Origin: Dysidea avara
Taxonomy: Eukaryota > Porifera > Demospongiae > Dictyoceratida > Dysideidae
DNA length: 64,000 bases
Direction of reading: 5' to 3'
Assembly: GCF_963678975.1 (NCBI RefSeq)
Contig: NC_089274.1
Span: forward strand, 28,273,053-28,337,052
A model generated the notes under the pieces. That model saw only the letters and a program-made list of their open reading frames with translations. It was not told the DNA's origin and made no database searches. Positions 52,301 to 58,300 of this stretch are shown here, piece by piece; position 1 is the stretch's first letter, and each line of letters begins with the position of its first letter. The position numbers were made by a program, and so were the translations under genes.

Positions 52301-55300
52301 TATTATGCTTGCCACGCCTACCAGATAAACCACTTGGGGTAATGCTTTGAAAATCGCTGTACAGATGGAGTTATCATCTTAGAAAGGCTCTTCAATGGTG
52401 TAGAAAAATCAGACTTAAAGCCACGGAGTTATAACACGAAATCCAACTTGGTGTAGCAAGTGCGAGATCGAGATACTCTAATAGAGCAGTCATCCTAATA
52501 GAGCAGTCACCCTGAACAGAATTCAAGAGATCAGTTAGAAATAAGTAACCTGTATAGAGATCAGCTACAAACAAATCACCCTGTAGAGAGTTCAGCTACA
52601 AACAATTCACCCTGTTCAGACATCAGTTAGAAGAAGTTTTCTTGTAGAGACTTCAGTTACAAACAAATCACCTTGTTGAAAGATCAGCTAGAAGATGTCA
52701 CCTTATAGATAGTTCAGTTACAAAGAAACCACCATGTAGAGAATTCAGCTACAAACTAGTGACCCTGTAGATACATCAGCTAGAAGAAGTTACCTTGTAG
52801 AGAGTTCAGCTACAAAGAAACCATTCTGTAAAGAGCTCAGCTGCAAACAAATCACCTATACAGAATTCAGCTACAAACAAATCACCCTGTAGAGAGATCA
52901 GCTAGAAGAAGTTACCTTGTAGATAGTTCAGCTACAAACAAATCATCCTGTAGAGAGATCAGCTAGAAGAAGTTACCTTGTAGATAGTTCAGCTACAAAC
53001 AATTCACCCTGTACAGAGCTCAGTTAAAAGAGGTTTCCTTGTAGAGAGTTCAGCTACAGACAAATCACCCTGTAGAGAGATCAGTTAGAAGAAGTTACCT
53101 TGTAGATCGTTCAGCTACAAACAATTCACCCTGTAAAGAGATCAGCTAGAAGAAGTTACCTTGTAGAGAGTTCAGCTACAAAGAAACCATCATGTAGAGA
53201 ATTCAGCAGCAAACAAATCATGTATAGAGAATTCAGCTACAAACAAATCTCCCTGTAGAGAGATCAGCTAGAAGAAGTTTCCTTGTAGAGAGTTCTGCTA
53301 CAAACAAATCACCCTGTAGAAAGATCAGCTAGAAGAAATCACCTTGTAGAGAGTTCAGTTACAAAGAAATCATCATGTAGAGAGTTCAGCTACAAACTAG
53401 TGACCCTGTAGATACATCAGCTAGAAGAAGTTACCTTGTAGAGAGTTCAGCTACAAAGAAACCATTCTGTAAAGAGCTCAGCTGCAAACAAATCACCTAT
53501 ACAGAATTCAGCTACAAACAAATCACCCTGTAGAGAGATCAGCTAGAAGAAGTTACCTTGTAGATAGTTCAGCTACAAACAAATCATCCTGTAGAGAGAT
53601 CAGCTAGAAGAAGTTACCTTGTAGATAGTTCAGCTACAAACAATTCACCCTGTACAGAGCTCAGTTAAAAGAGGTTTCCTTGTAGAGAGTTCAGCTACAG
53701 ACAAATCACCCTGTAGAGAGATCAGTTAGAAGAAGTTACCTTGTAGATCGTTCAGCTACAAACAATTCACCCTGTAAAGAGATCAGCTAGAAGAAGTTAC
53801 CTTGTAGAGAGTTTAGCTACAAAGAAACCATCATGTAGAGAATTCAGCAGCAAACAAATCATGTATAGAGAGTTCAGCTACAAACAAATCTCCTTGTAGA
53901 GAGATCAGCTAGAAGAAGTTTCCTTGTAGAGAGTTCTGCTACAAACAAATCACCCTGTAGAAAGATCAGCTAGAAGAAATCACCTTGTAGAGAGTTCAGC
54001 TTCAAAGAAGCAATCATGTGAGAGTTCAAGTACAAACAAATTGTCCTGTAGAGAGATCAGCTAGAAGAAGTTACCTTGTAGAGAGTTCAGCTACAAAGAA
54101 ACCATCATGTATAGATAGTTCAGGTACAAACAAATCACCCTGTAGAAAGATCAGCTATAGAAGAAATCACCTTGTAGAGAGTTCAGCTACAAAGAAACTA
54201 TCATGTAGAGAGTTCAACTACAAACAAATCACCCTGTAGAAAGATCAGCTATAGAAGAAATCACCTTGTAGAGAGTTCAGCTACAAAGAAACCATCATGT
54301 AGAGAGTTCAGCTACAAACAAATCGGCCTGTAGAGAGATCAGCTAGAAGAAATTACCTTGTAGAGAGTTCAGCTACAAAGAAACCATCATGTAGAGAGTT
54401 CAGCTGCAAACAAATTACCTGTAGAGAGTTAAGCTACAAACAAATCTCCCTGTAGAGAGATCAGCTAGAAGAAGTCACCTTGCAGGGAGTTCAGTTACAA
54501 AGAAATAAACCATGTAGAGAGTTCAGCTGCAAACAAATCACCTGTAGAGAGTTCAGCTAGAAACAAGTCACCCTGTAGAGAGATCAGCTAGAAACAAGTC
54601 ACCTTGTAGAGAGTTCAGCTAGAAGAAGTCACATTGTAGAGCTACAAAGAAACTACCATGTAGAGTTCAGCTGCAAACAAATCACCCTGTAGAGAACTCA
54701 GCTACAAACAAATCGCCCTGTAGAAAGATTAGCTAGAAGAAGTTACCTTATAGGGAGTTCAGCTATGAACAGATCACCCTGTAGAGAGTTCAGCTACAAA
54801 CAAATCACCCTGTAGAGAATTCAGCTACAAACAAATCACCCTGTAGAGAGTTCAGTTACAAAGAAACCACCATGTAGGGAGTTCAGCTGCAAAAAAATCA
54901 ATCACTCTGTTGAGAGTTCAGCTAGAAGAAGTCACCTTGTAGAGAGTTAAGCTGCAAATAAATCACCCTGTAGAGAATTCAGCTACAAACAAATCACCCT
55001 GTAGAAAGATCAGCTAGAAGAAGTTACCTTGTAGAGAGTTCAGCTACAAAGAAACCACCATGTAGAGAGTTCAGCTGCAAACAAATCACCTGTAGAGAGT
55101 TCAGCTAGAAACAAGTCACCCTGTAGAGAGATCAGCTAAAAACAAGTCACCCTGTAGAGAGTTCAGCTAGAAGAAGTCACATTGTAGAGAGTTCAGCTAC
55201 AAAGAAACTACCACGTAGAGAGTTCAGCTGCAAACAAATCATCCTGTAGAGAGTTCAGCTAGAAGAAGTCACCTTTTAGAGAGTTCAGCTACAAAGCAAC

Positions 55301-58300
55301 CACCATGTAAAGAGTTCAGCTGCAAAAAACTCAATCACCTTGTAGAAAAATCGGCTAGAAGAAGTTACCTTGTAGAGAGTTCAGCTACAAAGAAACCACC
55401 ATGTAGAGAGTTCAGCTGCAAACAAATCACCTATAGAGAGTTCAGCTAGAAACAAGTCACCCTGTAGAGAGTTCAGCTAGAAGAAGTCACATTGTAGAAG
55501 AGTTCAGCTACAATGAAACTCCCATGTAGAGAGTTCAGCTGCAAACAAATCACCCTGTAGAGAACTCAGCTACAAACAAATATGCAGTGTAAAAAGATCA
55601 GCTAGAAGAAGTTACCTTGTAGAGAGTTCAGCTACAACGAAACCACCATGTAGAGAGTTCAGCTACAAACAAATCACCTGTAGAGAGTTCAGCTAGAAAC
55701 AAGTCACCCTGTAGAGAGATCAGCTAGAAACAAGTCACCTTGTAGAGAGTTCAGCTAGAAGAAGTCACGTTGTAGAGAGTTCAGCTACAAAGAAACCACC
55801 ATTTAGAGAGTTCAGCTGCAAACAAATCACCCAGTAGAAAGTTCAGGTATGAACAGATCACCCTGTTGAGAGTTCAGTTAGAAACAAGGAATCCTGTAGA
55901 GAGATCACCTAGAAGTATCGCCTTGTAGAGAGTTCAGCTACAAACAAATCACCTGTAGAGAGTTCAGCTACAAACAAATCACCCTGTAGAGAGATCAGCT
56001 AGAAGAAGTCACCTTGTAGAGAGTTCAGCTATAAAGAAACCACCATGTAGAGAATTCAGCTGCAAACAAACACCCTGTAGAGAACTCAGCTACAAACAAA
56101 TCGCCCTGTAGAAAGATCACGCTAGAAGAAGTTACCTTGTAGGGATTTCAGCTACAAACAAATCACCCTGTAGAGAGTTCAGCTACAAAGAAACCATTCT
56201 GTAAAGAGCTCAGCTGCAAACAAATCACTTGTACAGAATTCAGCTACAAACAAATCACCCTGTAGAGAGATCAGCTAGAAGAAATTACCTTGTAGATAGT
56301 TCAGCTACAAAGAAACCACCATGTAGAGAGTTCAGCTGCAAACAAATCACCTATAGAGAGTTCAGCTAGAAACAAGTCACCCTGTAGAGAGTTCAGCTAG
56401 AAGAAGTCACATTGTAGAAGAGTTCAGCTACAATGAAACTCCCATGTAGAGAGTTCAGCTGCAAACAAATCACCCTGTAGAGAACTCAGCTACAAACAAA
56501 TATGCAGTGTAAAAAGATCAGCTAGAAGAAGTTACCTTGTAGAGAGTTCAGCTACAACGAAACCACCATGTAGAGAGTTCAGCTACAAACAAATCACCTG
56601 TAGAGAGTTCAGCTAGAAACAAGTCACCCTGTAGAGAGATCAGCTAGAAACAAGTCACCTTGTAGAGAGTTCAGCTAGAAGAAGTCACGTTGTAGAGAGT
56701 TCAGCTACAAAGAAACCACCATTTAGAGAGTTCAGCTGCAAACAAATCACCCAGTAGAAAGTTCAGGTATGAACAGATCACCCTGTTGAGAGTTCAGTTA
56801 GAAACAAGGAATCCTGTAGAGAGATCACCTAGAAGTATCGCCTTGTAGAGAGTTCAGCTACAAACAAATCACCTGTAGAGAGTTCAGCTACAAACAAATC
56901 ACCCTGTAGAGAGATCAGCTAGAAGAAGTCACCTTGTAGAGAGTTCAGCTATAAAGAAACCACCATGTAGAGAATTCAGCTGCAAACAAACACCCTGTAG
57001 AGAACTCAGCTACAAACAAATCGCCCTGTAGAAAGATCACGCTAGAAGAAGTTACCTTGTAGGGATTTCAGCTACAAACAAATCACCCTGTAGAGAGTTC
57101 AGCTACAAAGAAACCATTCTGTAAAGAGCTCAGCTGCAAACAAATCACTTGTACAGAATTCAGCTACAAACAAATCACCCTGTAGAGAGATCAGCTAGAA
57201 GAAATTACCTTGTAGATAGTTCAGCTACAAACAAATCACCCTGTAGAAAGATCAGTTAGAAGAAGTTACCTTGGAGAAAGTTCAGCTACAAAGAAACCAT
57301 TTTGTAAGGAACTCAGCTGCAAACAAATCACCTGTACAGAATTCAACTACGAACAAATCACCCTGTAGAGAGATCAGCTATAAGAAGTTACCTTGTAGAT
57401 AGTTCAGCTACAAACAAATCTCCCTGTAGAGAGATCAGCTAGAAGAAATTACGTTGTAGAGAGTTCAGCTACAAAGAAACCACCATGTAGAGAGTTCAGC
57501 TGCAAAGAAATCACCCTGTAGAAAATTCTGCCAGAAACAAATTGCCCTGTAGAAAGATCAGTTAGAAGAAGTTACCTTTTAGAGAGTTCAGCTACAAAGA
57601 AACCATTCTGTAAAGAGCTCAGCTGCAAGCAAATCACCTATACAGAATCCAGCTACAAACACATCACCCTGTAGAGAGATCAGCTAGAAGAAGTTACCTT
57701 GTAGATCGTTCAGCTACAAACAATTCACCCTGTAGAGAGAGCAATTAGAAGAAGTCACCTTGTAGAGTGTTCAGTTACAAAGAAACCACCATGGAGATTT
57801 CTGTAATCAATATAATATTATGTGACCGGATTTGCGAAAAGGGGTCTTCCACACACATCCAATTCCGTAACCGTTGGAGACCATAACTCAGTGTTCAAGT
57901 ACCATATTAACTTGACAATTTCACCACGTATTCAGCTATAGTGGTGCTCACCACTGTCCAAAATTCAAGGCAATAGCTCTTTCCAATCTGAAGTTATCAA
58001 TTGTCAAAGTTGGCAAATTGGATGTGTGTGGAAGACCCCTTTTCGCAAATCCGGTCACATATGTATTATACAGTATATATAATTTGTACATTTACTGATA
58101 AAATATTTAAAGTACATCTACTTCATCTTTTCTTCTTCCTGTAGTAAAGAAAAAAACATAGGTTGAAAAAGTCCCAAAGCTGGCCATAGGCCGGCTTTGG
58201 GGTATACAAATACAAAAAGAAATGAAATCTAATCCAAAACAGCCAAGCTGTAAAAAAAGTGTGCGGCCCTTAGAAAGGCTATGGTGAAAAAAGATGTGAA

